Below are positions 42,844 through 51,223 of a stretch of 64,000 bases of DNA, piece after piece; position 1 is the stretch's first letter, and every line of letters begins with the position of its first letter. The notes beneath the pieces were generated by a model. It made no database searches. It was not told where the DNA came from and worked only from the letters and a program-made list of their open reading frames with translations. The position numbers and the translations under genes were made by a program. The stretch comes from Blastococcus sp. TF02A-26 (lineage in GTDB: Bacteria > Actinomycetota > Actinomycetes > Mycobacteriales > Geodermatophilaceae), in NCBI RefSeq assembly GCF_003319125.1, contig NZ_QOHG01000004.1, forward strand, positions 186,001-250,000, written 5' to 3'.

Positions 42844-43325
42844 GCGCGCGCGGCCTCGATGGCCTGCCACCGGGCCAGGTTGTAGCGGGCGTCGACCAGG
42901 GCGTCGTGGGTCCCGGCGGGCTTGGGCGGCAGCGGCGGCTGGCCGGCGTCGTCCCAGCGCTGGCGCAGCTCGCGGGTGAACCGCGGGATGGCCCGGGGCA
43001 GCGCCGGCATGGCGCCCCACAGCTGGGCGAGCGCGACGTGGTCGTAGGCGGCGAACCACGCCCAGAGCTCGACCTCCTCCCCCGGCCCGGTCAGGAAGGC
43101 CAGCAGGTCGTCGCGGATCTGCCGGCGGCTGCGCCAGGCCCGGTCCGACGGCGGGGGCAGCTGGTCGAGGACGTTGCGGCGCACCCACGGGATGGCCTTG
43201 CGGTCGTCGAACTCGGTGCTGACGGCGTAGAACTCCCGCCCCGTCTCGTCCACGACGCCGATGGAGACCAGGTCGATCGTCGTCCCGTCCTCGATGAACT
43301 CGGTGTCGTAGAAGAAGCGCCGCAC
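42840..43325 (-). CDS. Rv2179c-type 3'-5' exoribonuclease (DEDD family)
   Basis: 161 residues. VRRFFYDTEFIEDG carries the first DE pair of DEDD nucleases, AWFAAYDHVALAQLWG the second Asp, and THDALVDARYNLARW the last Asp region. Closely follows Rv2179c, described as a 3' exoribonuclease. GTG 43325 is chosen over GTG 43334 because TACCGT ends 7 bases before it and the shorter N-terminus matches the family. Its neighbour two genes away is aroG, as in mycobacteria. Confidence 0.88.
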   Translation of the reverse strand: MRRFFYDTEFIEDGTTIDLVSIGVVDETGREFYAVSTEFDDRKAIPWVRRNVLDQLPPPSDRAWRSRRQIRDDLLAFLTGPGEEVELWAWFAAYDHVALAQLWGAMPALPRAIPRFTRELRQRWDDAGQPPLPPKPAGTHDALVDARYNLARWQAIEAARA

Positions 43326-43332
43326 GGCGACC

Positions 43333-43338
43333 ACGGTA
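43333..43338 (-). promoter_or_regulatory. leaderless -10 element for the exoribonuclease
   Basis: TACCGT on the minus strand ends 7 bases before GTG 43325. Confidence 0.55.
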
Positions 43339-43370
43339 GGTCGCTGCCCATGGGGTCGACTCCGCGCCCC

Positions 43371-43412
43371 GCTCCGCTCCTCGCTCGTTCCTCGCTGCGA
43401 TGCTCACGGAGC
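43371..43412. repeat. candidate REP-like element with CTCGCT units
   Basis: A stretch with GCTCCG and CGGAGC at its two ends and internal repeats of CTCGCT (GCTCCTCGCTCG, TTCCTCGCTGCG). Its composition differs from the coding sequence around it. It lies between the divergent exoribonuclease and glycerol kinase genes. Seen once here; a dispersed repeat is an inference. Confidence 0.4.
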
Positions 43413-43427
43413 TGTCGTCTCCCGGGT

Positions 43428-43433
43428 TAGGTT
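43428..43433 (+). promoter_or_regulatory. leaderless -10 element for glpK
   Basis: TAGGTT ends 7 bases before ATG 43441. Confidence 0.6.
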
Positions 43434-43440
43434 CGCCCTC

Positions 43441-44916
43441 ATGCCGGTGCTGGCGATCGACGCAGGGACGACCGGGGTGACCGCCCTGGTCGTGGGTGAG
43501 GACGGCGGCCTGCTCTCGCGCGGCTACCGCGAGTTCGCGCAGCTGTTCCCGCGCCCCGGGTGGGTGGAGCACGAGCCCGAGGACATCTGGACCGCGACGC
43601 TGGCTGCCTGCCGCGAGGCCCTCGCCGGAACCGGGCAGCAGCCGACGTGCGTGGGGATCACCGACCAGCGGGAGACCGCCGTCGTCTGGGACCGCCGCAC
43701 CGGCCGCTCCCCCCGCCCGGCCATCGTCTGGCAGGACCGCCGGACCACCGGCGTCTGCGACCGGCTGCGCGACGCCGGACACGAGCCGCGGGTGGCCGAG
43801 CTGACCGGCCTGCGCCTGGACCCGTACTTCACCGGCACCAAGTACTGCTGGCTCGCCGCCGAGGAGCCCCGGCTGTGGGAGGGCGTCCGCGACGGGTCGC
43901 TCGCGCTGGGCACGGTCGACTCCTACCTCGTGCACCGGCTGACCGGCGGCGCCGCGCACGTCACCGACCCGAGCAACGCCAGCCGGACGCTGCTGTTCGA
44001 CCTCGTCGCCGGCGACTGGTCCGACGAGCTGTGCGAGCTGTTCGAGGTCCCGCGGTCGGCGCTGCCCGAGGTGGTGCCCAGCTCGGGCGTCGTCGGCACC
44101 ACCGACGCCGACGCGTTCCTCGGTCTGGAACTGCCGATCGCCGGGATCGCCGGCGACCAGCAGGCCGCCCTGTTCGGCCAGGCCTGCTACTCCCCCGGCG
44201 ACAGCAAGTGCACCTACGGCACCGGCTCCTTCGTGCTCACCAACACCGGGACGACGCCGGTGCGCTCGGAGGCCGGCCTGCTCACCACCGTGGCCTGGGA
44301 CGTCGGCGACGGCCTGGTCTACGCCCTCGAGGGCTCCATCTTCGTGACCGGTGCCGCCGTCCAGTGGCTGCGCGACGGCCTGGGGCTGATCGACTCCGCC
44401 GCCGAGATCGAGGGGCTGGCGCGCACGGTGCCCGACTCCGGTGACCTGGTCTTCGTCCCGGCGCTGACCGGCATGGGCGCCCCGCACTGGGACCCGCACG
44501 CCCGCGGGGCGATCGTCGGGATCACCCGCGGCACGACCCGGGCGCACCTGGCCCGGGCCACGCTGGAGGCGATCGCGTTCGAGGTGCGCGACGTCGTCGA
44601 CGTCATGGTCACCGAGGCCGGGCTCGAGGTCCCGGAGCTGTCGGCCGACGGCGGTGCCAGCGCCAACGACCTGCTGCTGCAGCTGCAGGCCGACCAGCTC
44701 GCCGTCCCGGTCCGCCGGCCGCGGGTGACCGAGACGACGGCACTCGGCGCGGCCTTCCTCGCGGGGCTGGGCACGGGCGTGTGGAGCAGCCAGGACGAGC
44801 TCGCCGCGACCTGGGCCCTGGACCGCCGGTTCGAGCCGGAGCCGGGCCGCCGCGACGACGGCCGGCACGAGCGCTGGCGGGAGGCGCTCGGCCGCGCCGG
44901 GCACTGGACCTCCTGA
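43441..44916 (+). CDS. glpK: glycerol kinase-type FGGY carbohydrate kinase
   Basis: 491 residues. LAIDAGTTGVTALVV is the phosphate-1 motif; GITDQRETAVVWDRRTG, PAIVWQDRRT and DPYFTGTKYCWL follow glycerol kinase closely; GDQQAALFGQACYSPGDSKCTYGTGSF and LSADGGASANDLLLQ are the FGGY signatures. Phosphorylates glycerol. No glpF or glpD is adjacent. ATG 43441 has a leaderless -10. Confidence 0.9.
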   Translation: MPVLAIDAGTTGVTALVVGEDGGLLSRGYREFAQLFPRPGWVEHEPEDIWTATLAACREALAGTGQQPTCVGITDQRETAVVWDRRTGRSPRPAIVWQDRRTTGVCDRLRDAGHEPRVAELTGLRLDPYFTGTKYCWLAAEEPRLWEGVRDGSLALGTVDSYLVHRLTGGAAHVTDPSNASRTLLFDLVAGDWSDELCELFEVPRSALPEVVPSSGVVGTTDADAFLGLELPIAGIAGDQQAALFGQACYSPGDSKCTYGTGSFVLTNTGTTPVRSEAGLLTTVAWDVGDGLVYALEGSIFVTGAAVQWLRDGLGLIDSAAEIEGLARTVPDSGDLVFVPALTGMGAPHWDPHARGAIVGITRGTTRAHLARATLEAIAFEVRDVVDVMVTEAGLEVPELSADGGASANDLLLQLQADQLAVPVRRPRVTETTALGAAFLAGLGTGVWSSQDELAATWALDRRFEPEPGRRDDGRHERWREALGRAGHWTS

Positions 44917-44928
44917 GGGAGCAGCGGG

Positions 44929-45315
44929 TCAGCCCGCGGGGGTCAGCTCGCACGCGGCGGGCGTGCCGCCGTCGACGTGGGTCAGGGTCGCGGCGATCAC
45001 CGCGTCCATCCGGTCGCGCGTGGCGATGAGGTCGCGCGCCTGCTGGTCGATGCGGTCCCGCTCGGCGGTCAGCCGCGCGACCATCTCGGGGGTGGCGCGA
45101 CCCGTGTGCACGCACGGCAGGAGATCGACGATGGCGCGGCTGGACAGGCCGGCGGCGTAGAGCAGCTGGATCCACCGCACCCGGTCGACGGCGCCGTCGG
45201 AGTAGTGCCGCTGCCCGCTCGCACTGCGCTCGGCCTCCAGCAGCCCCTGCTCCTCGTAGTAGCGCAGCGCCCGCACGCTCACCCCGGACGCCGCCGCGAC
45301 CTCACCGATCCGCAC
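44929..45315 (-). CDS. MerR-family transcriptional regulator
   Basis: 128 residues. N-terminal MerR winged helix RIGEVAAASGVSVRALRYYEEQGLL, QRHYSDGAVDRVRWIQLLYAAG, then a coiled-coil dimer helix (EMVARLTAERDRIDQQARDLI). The tail has two Cys but no metal motif, so the effector is unknown. GTG 45315. Divergent from an SDR gene with a long palindrome between them, the expected operator. Confidence 0.9.
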   Translation of the reverse strand: MRIGEVAAASGVSVRALRYYEEQGLLEAERSASGQRHYSDGAVDRVRWIQLLYAAGLSSRAIVDLLPCVHTGRATPEMVARLTAERDRIDQQARDLIATRDRMDAVIAATLTHVDGGTPAACELTPAG

Positions 45316-45345
45316 GCCCGGCCTCCTGTGACCAGTCCCACCATT

Positions 45346-45369
45346 GACCCTGACGTCAACGTGAGGGTC
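45346..45369. promoter_or_regulatory. MerR-type operator between the regulator and SDR genes
   Basis: GACCCTGACGT (45346-45356) and ACGTGAGGGTC (45359-45369) are inverted arms with one mismatch and a CA centre. TTGACC (45344-45349) overlaps the left arm as a -35, so the palindrome occupies the promoter spacer of the SDR gene, the usual MerR geometry. Confidence 0.78.
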
Positions 45370-45402
45370 GACCCTACGTGTCCCGAACGAGAGAGGACAC
45401 CC

Positions 45403-46107
45403 ATGGAGATCACCGGATCGGTCGCACTGGTCACCGGCGCCAACCGCGGCATCGGCCGGCAGTTCGCCCGGCAGCTGCTCGAACGCGGCGCGGCCAAGGT
45501 CTACGCCACCGCCCGCCGGCCCGAGCTCGTCGACCTGCCCGGCGTCGAGACGCTGCGGCTCGACGTCACCGACCCCGACTCGATCGCCGCCGCCGCGGCC
45601 GCCGCGGACGACGTCACCCTGCTGGTCAACAACGCCGGCATCACCACCGGGACGAACCTGGTCACCGGCGACCTGGCCGAGATCCGGCGCGAGCTGGACA
45701 CCCACTTCTTCGGCGCTCTCGGCATGGTGCGGGCCTTCGCGCCGACGCTCGCGGCACGCGGCGGCGGAGCCGTCGTGAACGTGCTGTCGGCGCTGTCCTG
45801 GTTCGCCGTCGACGGCGCGAACGCCTACCACGTAGCCAAGGCCGCCGAGTGGGCGCTGACCAACGGCGTCCGGCTCGAGCTGGCCGGCCAGGGAACGCTG
45901 GTCACCGGGGTCCACCTCGGCGCCGCCGACACCGACATGATGGCCGGCTACGACGGGCCGATGACCGATCCGGCGGACGTCGTCCGCGCCGCGCTGGACG
46001 GCGTGGAGAAGCGGCAGCTCGAGGTGCTCGTCGACGACTGGAGCGCCGAGGTCAAGGCCGCCCTGGCCGCCGACCCCGCCACTTTCTACGGACGGCTCCC
46101 GGCCTGA
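45403..46107 (+). CDS. short-chain dehydrogenase/reductase
   Basis: 234 residues. Cofactor motif ALVTGANRGIGRQFARQL, LLVNNAGI, and a C-terminal DTDMMAG. The catalytic area is VVNVLSALSWFAVDGANAYHVAKAAEW: Ser and the YxxxK motif (YHVAK) are present. Substrate unknown. GAGAGGA lies upstream of ATG 45403. Probably activated by the MerR regulator next to it. A strong terminator follows. Confidence 0.9.
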   Translation: MEITGSVALVTGANRGIGRQFARQLLERGAAKVYATARRPELVDLPGVETLRLDVTDPDSIAAAAAAADDVTLLVNNAGITTGTNLVTGDLAEIRRELDTHFFGALGMVRAFAPTLAARGGGAVVNVLSALSWFAVDGANAYHVAKAAEWALTNGVRLELAGQGTLVTGVHLGAADTDMMAGYDGPMTDPADVVRAALDGVEKRQLEVLVDDWSAEVKAALAADPATFYGRLPA

Positions 46108-46112
46108 TCCCG

Positions 46113-46144
46113 GCCCGGCGGCTGCACGACCGCAGCCGCCGGGC
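46113..46144 (+). terminator. 13-bp hairpin terminator after the SDR gene
   Basis: GCCCGGCGGCTGC and GCAGCCGCCGGGC are perfect arms around the loop ACGACC, starting 5 bases after the stop. Confidence 0.82.
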
Positions 46145-46191
46145 ACCCGTCAGATCGCACACAGGAGATGTTCGGGAGAACAGGCCACGTG

Positions 46192-46197
46192 TACGGT
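46192..46197 (+). promoter_or_regulatory. leaderless -10 element for the DeoR-family gene
   Basis: TACGGT ends 6 bases before ATG 46204. It is embedded in GTACGGTAC, a small palindrome that could be an autoregulatory site. Confidence 0.5.
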
Positions 46198-46203
46198 ACG
46201 GCC

Positions 46204-46962
46204 ATGGACAGCGCCACCCGCCACAAGGCGATCCTCGACCGCCTGCGACGTGACGGGCGGGTGGACGTCACCGTGCTGGCGGGCGCCCTGGGCGCCTCCG
46301 ACATGACGATCCGCCGCGACCTCGACGTCCTCGCCCAGGGCGGGGTGCTGCGCCGGGTCCGTGGCGGCGCGATCAGCCTGCTCAAGCGTGGCGAAGAGCT
46401 CCCCTTCGCGCTGCGCGAGGTGGAGGCCTCCGACGCGAAGCGACGCATGGGTGCCGCGGTGGCCGGCCTCCTGCAGGACGGCGAGGCGGTCGTCCTCGAC
46501 GGCGGGACGACGGGCCTCGCGGTCGCCCACGCCGTCTCCGGGCGCCGGCTGACCGTCATGCCCCTGTCGCTGCACCAGCTGCCGCCGCTGTCCGCCGACC
46601 CCGCCACGACCCTCCTGGTGCCGGGCGGGACCGCACGGTTCGGGGAGGGCGGGCTCGTCGGGCCGATGACCGAGGCGGCGCTGCGCGGGATGCGGTTCGA
46701 CACCGTCGTCCTGACCTGCTGCGGCTTCTCGGTGGCCGACGGCGTCATGGCCCACGACCTGCAGGAGGCCGCGGTGAAGCGTGCGGCCGTGGAGTCGTCG
46801 AACCGCGTCGTCCTGGTGGCCGAGGCCGCCAAGTTCGCCCGCTCCGCCCTCGTCGTGGTCTGCTCCACCGCCTCCATCGACACCGTCGTGACGGATGTGG
46901 GAGCCCCCGACGACGCGGTCGCGGAGCTGACCGCGGCCGGCGTCCAGGCCATCCGCGCCTGA
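46204..46962 (+). CDS. DeoR/GlpR-family transcriptional regulator
   Basis: 252 residues. N-terminal HTH RHKAILDRLRRDGRVDVTVLAGALGASDMTIRRDLDVLAQGG, then RRVRGGAI and a DeoRC sensor domain (DGEAVVLDGGTTGLAVAHAV, VPGGTARFGEGGLVGPMTEA, FDTVVLTCCGFSVADGVMAHD). Senses a sugar phosphate in this family. Followed after 44 bases by an MFS transporter, its likely target. Confidence 0.9.
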   Translation: MDSATRHKAILDRLRRDGRVDVTVLAGALGASDMTIRRDLDVLAQGGVLRRVRGGAISLLKRGEELPFALREVEASDAKRRMGAAVAGLLQDGEAVVLDGGTTGLAVAHAVSGRRLTVMPLSLHQLPPLSADPATTLLVPGGTARFGEGGLVGPMTEAALRGMRFDTVVLTCCGFSVADGVMAHDLQEAAVKRAAVESSNRVVLVAEAAKFARSALVVVCSTASIDTVVTDVGAPDDAVAELTAAGVQAIRA

Positions 46963-47006
46963 GCCCTCCCGCTCCCCCGCCGACGCCACCCCGAGGACCT
47001 CCCCGC

Positions 47007-48218
47007 ATGTCGTCCGACCTCGCTCCCGTCCCCTCCCAGCTGCGCCGCGCCCGGGTCGCCGTCGCCGCGTGCTTCTTCCTCGACGCGGTCTTCTACGCCA
47101 ACGTGGTGCCCCGCCTCCCGGACATCAAGGCCGAACTGGGGCTGAGCAACGCCTCGCTCGGGGCGGCCCTGGCGGCCATGCCGCTGGGCGCCCTGCTGGC
47201 CGCGCTGTCCTCCGCCGCGCTGATCCGCCGGTTCACGTCCGCCCGGGTGGCGACCTGGGGGCTGGCTCTCCTGGGCATCGCCCTGTTCGGCGTGGCGGTG
47301 GCGCCGAGCTGGGCGGCTCTCGCGGCCGCACTGCTCGTCGCCGGGGCGCTCGACGCGGTCATCGACGTCGCCCAGAACGCGCACGGCCTGCGCGTGCAGC
47401 GGCTCTACCGGCGGTCGATCCTCAACGCCTTCCACGCCTACTGGAGCATCGGCGCGGTCTGCGGCGGTCTGCTCGGCTCGGTGGCGGCCGGTCTCGAGGT
47501 GCCGCTTCCCGTGCACCTCGCGACCTCCGCGGTGCTCTTCGGTCTCGTCGCGGGAGCCGCCTCCCGGGCGATGCTGCCCGGCGACGACGACGCCGACCGC
47601 GACCCCGAGCCGGAGCCGGCCGCCGGCTCCGCCGCCAGGGCCGTCCGGCGGACCGCCGTCCTGGCCATGGCGGCGCTGGGCGTGCTGGGTGTGTGCGGCG
47701 CGATCGTCGAGGACGCCGGGGCCTCGTGGAGCGCTCTCTACCTGCGCACCGAGCTGGGCGCGGGTGCCGCGCTGGCGGGACTCGGGTTCGTCGCGCTGCA
47801 GGGCGCGATGACGATCGGCCGGCTCACCGGCGACCGGGTCGTCGACCGCTTCGGGCAGCGCCGCGTGGCCCAGGCGGGCGGGGCCGTCATCGCCGTGGGC
47901 ATGGGTCTGGCACTGGCGCTCCCCTCGGTGCCGAGCACCCTGGCCGGCTTCGCCCTGGCGGGACTGGGCGTCGCCACCCTCATCCCGGCGGTCTACCACG
48001 CCGCTGACGAGCTGCCCGGGCTGCGCCGGGGCACCGGGTTGGCGGTCGTCAACTGGCTGCTCCGCATCGGCTTCCTGCTCTCGCCCCCGGTGATCGGCGT
48101 CCTGGCCGACGCCGCCGGGCTGCGGATCGCGCTGCTGGCCGTGGTGGTCGCCGGGCTGGGATCGCTGCTGCTCGGCGGGGTCCTCCGCGCCCGCGTGGGG
48201 CCGCCGGTCGCACCCTGA
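47007..48218 (+). CDS. MFS transporter (fucose-permease/YbjJ-like)
   Basis: 403 residues with about twelve membrane helices. VAACFFLDAVFYANVVPRLPDIKAELGLSNASLG and the loop RRFTSARVATWG are MFS features; a short acidic loop (DDDADRDPEPEPAA) joins the two halves. Layout resembles YbjJ/FucP-like carriers. Substrate probably a sugar or sugar-like compound sensed by the upstream DeoR regulator. GAGGA lies before ATG 47007. Confidence 0.87.
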   Translation: MSSDLAPVPSQLRRARVAVAACFFLDAVFYANVVPRLPDIKAELGLSNASLGAALAAMPLGALLAALSSAALIRRFTSARVATWGLALLGIALFGVAVAPSWAALAAALLVAGALDAVIDVAQNAHGLRVQRLYRRSILNAFHAYWSIGAVCGGLLGSVAAGLEVPLPVHLATSAVLFGLVAGAASRAMLPGDDDADRDPEPEPAAGSAARAVRRTAVLAMAALGVLGVCGAIVEDAGASWSALYLRTELGAGAALAGLGFVALQGAMTIGRLTGDRVVDRFGQRRVAQAGGAVIAVGMGLALALPSVPSTLAGFALAGLGVATLIPAVYHAADELPGLRRGTGLAVVNWLLRIGFLLSPPVIGVLADAAGLRIALLAVVVAGLGSLLLGGVLRARVGPPVAP

Positions 48219-48310
48219 GCGGCTCGTCCTCGACCGGCACCCACACCGCTGCTACGTTCCGCGCTGAACACGGCTCAGTGTCGAGTCGTCCGACGCACGG
48301 GGAGTGCGCA

Positions 48311-49819
48311 GTGAGACGTCTCGTCCTCGCCCTGGGGTGCCTCGCCGTGGTCGCGACCGGGTGCACCGGCACCGACGACGACGGGAGCGACGACGCCGCG
48401 CAGACCTCCGCCCCCAGCGCCGCGCCGCGCACCCCCACCGTCGCCGAGGCCACGGTCTCCGAGCCGCTCCCCGACGGGTTCACCCTCGCCTCGAACCCGA
48501 CCATCGACTACGCCGCCCAGGGCTACGAGCAGGTCGAGTACCTGCTGTCGGGCACGGCCACGGCCTACAGCCCGACCGGGGAGCTCTCCCCCGACGGCGA
48601 CTGGAGCGTCGAGCCGTCGTCGGAAGCGGCCTACACGACCCGGGTCGTCGTCACCCGGCCCACCGACGCCGGCGACTTCAACGGCACCGCCGTCGTGGAG
48701 TGGCTCAACGTCTCCGGCGGGGTCGACGCCTCGCCGGACCTCATGCTCACCCACGTCGAGCTGCTCCGGCGCGGCTACGTGCACGTGGCGGTGTCCGCGC
48801 AGCAGACCGGCCTCGACGCGACGAGGAACGCCGACCCGGAGCGGTACTCCGAGCTCTCCCACCCGGGCGACAGCTACTCCTACGACATGTACTCCCAGGC
48901 CGGGCAGGCCGTGCGCCTCGAGGCGGACACCCTGCTCGCCGGGCTGGAGCCCGAGCGGGTGCTGGCCATCGGCGCGTCCCAGTCGGCCTTCCGGCTGCTC
49001 ACCTACGTCAACGCGGTGCACCCGCTGGTCGGCGTCTTCGACGGCTTCCTCGTGCACAGCCGCTTCGGCGCCGGCGCCGCGCTCTCCCAGGCCCCGCTGC
49101 CGCAGGTCGACGCCCCGACGCCGACCCGGCTGCGGGAGGACCTCGACGTCCCGGTGCTGGTGTTCCAGACCGAGACGGACGCCCAGGCACTGCAGGCGCG
49201 CCAGGAGGACAGCGACGTCTACCGGCTGTGGGAGGTCGCCGGGACGGCGCACTTCGACATGTACGGCCTGGCCACCGGAGCCGGCGACACCGGGGACGCC
49301 GCGGGCGTCGCCGCGTGGTTCGAGGACATGCGGAACCCGAGCACGAACGCGGTCTCCGTCCTCACCTGCGCGCTGCCGGTCAACGCCGGCCCGCAGACCT
49401 ACGTGCTCCGGGCCGCGCTGGCCGCCCTGGACGAGTGGGTGCGCACCGGTACCCCGCCGCCGAGCGCCCCCCGCCTGGAGACGGTCAGCACCGACCCGGC
49501 CGCCCCGGAGTACGCCCTCGACGAGCAGGGCATCGTCCGCGGCGGCATCCGCACGCCCGCCGTCGACGCGCCGGTCGCCCGGCTGAGCGGCCTGGGTCAG
49601 CCCGCGGGCGAGCCCGACCAGCTGCAGCGCTTCTGCCGGCTGTTCGGCACCACGGTGCCGTTGACCACCGAGGAGCTGACGGCGCTCTACGGCGACCACG
49701 ACGGCTTCGTCTCGGCCTGGGTCGAGGCGGTCGACGCCGCCGAGGCGGACGGCTACCTGCTCCCCGAGGACGCCGAGCTGCTCCGCGACGTGGCCGAGCA
49801 GGCGGCAGTTCCTGCGTGA
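48311..49819 (+). CDS. secreted lipoprotein with alpha/beta-hydrolase domain
   Basis: 502 residues. Signal peptide RRLVLALGCLAVVATGC with a lipobox-type Cys18, then a Thr/Ser/Asp linker. The large alpha/beta hydrolase domain has LAIGASQSAFRLLTYVNAV (nucleophile elbow GASQSA), DVYRLWEVAGTAHFDMYG with the likely catalytic His, and RVVVTRPTDAGDFNGTAVVEWLNVSGG, typical of the 'alpha/beta hydrolase domain' group (PF20091-like). Acts outside the membrane on an unknown ester or lactone. GGGGAG precedes GTG 48311; TACGTT at 48253 may be its -10. Confidence 0.85.
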   Translation: MRRLVLALGCLAVVATGCTGTDDDGSDDAAQTSAPSAAPRTPTVAEATVSEPLPDGFTLASNPTIDYAAQGYEQVEYLLSGTATAYSPTGELSPDGDWSVEPSSEAAYTTRVVVTRPTDAGDFNGTAVVEWLNVSGGVDASPDLMLTHVELLRRGYVHVAVSAQQTGLDATRNADPERYSELSHPGDSYSYDMYSQAGQAVRLEADTLLAGLEPERVLAIGASQSAFRLLTYVNAVHPLVGVFDGFLVHSRFGAGAALSQAPLPQVDAPTPTRLREDLDVPVLVFQTETDAQALQARQEDSDVYRLWEVAGTAHFDMYGLATGAGDTGDAAGVAAWFEDMRNPSTNAVSVLTCALPVNAGPQTYVLRAALAALDEWVRTGTPPPSAPRLETVSTDPAAPEYALDEQGIVRGGIRTPAVDAPVARLSGLGQPAGEPDQLQRFCRLFGTTVPLTTEELTALYGDHDGFVSAWVEAVDAAEADGYLLPEDAELLRDVAEQAAVPA

Positions 49820-49880
49820 GGCCCGCTCGCAGGGGCCCGGCTCGAGCGTGCGAGGGCCGGGGGGTGAGGGGGTCCTTGCA

Positions 49881-51176
49881 TCAGACGGCGGTGACGGGCG
49901 CCTTGTCCTCGGTGCCGTGCACCTGTCGGGCGCGCCGGGCCCGCCGCCGGTCCAGCCAGAGCATCACCGGGCCGGCCGAGACCCCGTGCACGACGACCGA
50001 GCCCAGCACGACCAGGACGGTGACCCGCCAGAGCTGCTCGGCGCCGGGGATGTCGGCCTCCTCCAGGCCGTAGGCGAGGTAGTACAGCGATCCGACCCCG
50101 CGGACGCCGAAGAAGGCGATCGCGTTGCGCTCCCAGCGGCCGGTGTCCCCGCCCAGCTGGGCCAGCCAGCCGGTGACCGGCCGGACGACGAGCAGGAAGA
50201 CCGCGGCGAAGACGAACTCCTCCCAGCCGACGCCGGACAGCACCCCGCGCGCGACAGCGCCGCCCACCAGCACGAGGACGACGACGGTGAGCAGCCGCTC
50301 GAGCTGCTCGACGTAGGCGTGCAGCACCTGGTGCCGGCCGTGCGCCCGCTCGGCGGCGCGCACCGTGCAGGCGCAGACGAACACCGCGACGAAGCCGTAC
50401 CCACCGATGAGCTCGGCGAGGCCGTAGGCCAGCGCGATGCCGGCCAGCGCGATGAACCCCTCGGCCCGTTCCGCCAGCCCGACCCGCTCGGCGGGCCGGG
50501 AGAAGAACAGCGCACGCAGCCCCCAGCCCACGGCGATGCCCGTCCCGATCCCGGCGGCGAGCCGCCACAGGACGTCGACCAGGAGCCACTCCCCCAGCCA
50601 GCCCCCGGGAGCCAGCCCCGCCGCCGCGACGGCGATGGCGGCGTAGGTGAAGGGGAAGGCCAGCCCGTCGTTGAGACCCGCCTCCGAGGTCAGCGCGAAC
50701 CGGGCCTCGTCCTCGCTCTCCACGTCCTCGGTGGGCTCGGCGACCTGCACCTCGCTCGCCAGGACCGGGTCGGTGGGCGCGAGCGCGGCCGCCAGCAGCA
50801 TCGCCGCCGCCGCGCCCAGGCCGAGCAGCCAGCTCCCGAGCAGCGCCATGGCGACGATGGACAGGGGCATCGTGATCGCGAGCAGCCGCCAGGTCGTCGA
50901 CCAGCGCCGCCAGCCCAGCGGGCGGTCCAGCGCGAGACCGGCCCCCATGAGCGAGACGAGGACGACGAGCTCGGTGAGGTGCACCGTGACGGTGCCGTGC
51001 TCCAGGGGGTCGGGCGAGGGCAGGTCCCCGGCGAGCGCGAAGCCGAGCACCCCGATCCCGACGAAGACCATCGGCATGGACAGCGGCGCCCGGCTGAGCA
51101 CCCGCGGCAGGAGGGCGGCCAGGAGCGTCGCGACCCCCGCCGCGGCGTACGCCAGGCCGGTGGGGTCCACGGTCAC
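49881..51176 (-). CDS. cation:proton antiporter (Na+/H+ exchanger family)
   Basis: 431 residues, about twelve membrane helices. LAAALAPTDPVLASEVQV carries the TDP motif and EAGLNDGLAFPFTYAAIAV the ND-type ion site of CPA1 exchangers; AIAFFGVRGVGSLYYLAY is the conserved late helix with Arg. Exports Na+ or K+ for H+. GTG 51176 has CACACT 6 bases upstream. Cotranscription with neighbours is not evident. 49820-49880 holds a bulged inverted repeat (GCTCGCA/TGCGAG) that may terminate transcription from both sides. Confidence 0.9.
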   Translation of the reverse strand: MTVDPTGLAYAAAGVATLLAALLPRVLSRAPLSMPMVFVGIGVLGFALAGDLPSPDPLEHGTVTVHLTELVVLVSLMGAGLALDRPLGWRRWSTTWRLLAITMPLSIVAMALLGSWLLGLGAAAAMLLAAALAPTDPVLASEVQVAEPTEDVESEDEARFALTSEAGLNDGLAFPFTYAAIAVAAAGLAPGGWLGEWLLVDVLWRLAAGIGTGIAVGWGLRALFFSRPAERVGLAERAEGFIALAGIALAYGLAELIGGYGFVAVFVCACTVRAAERAHGRHQVLHAYVEQLERLLTVVVLVLVGGAVARGVLSGVGWEEFVFAAVFLLVVRPVTGWLAQLGGDTGRWERNAIAFFGVRGVGSLYYLAYGLEEADIPGAEQLWRVTVLVVLGSVVVHGVSAGPVMLWLDRRRARRARQVHGTEDKAPVTAV

Positions 51177-51223
51177 GCGTCCAGTGTGTTGGACGCAACC
51201 CGTCCCGGCCCGGCGAGCGGCTC

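Noticed and set aside
40786-44904. 1372-codon minus-strand open frame
   Set aside because: It lies antisense to the chemoreceptor, NmrA-like and glycerol kinase genes, has Gly/Arg/Val-rich shadow composition, and no domain is recognisable; typical of very high G+C DNA.
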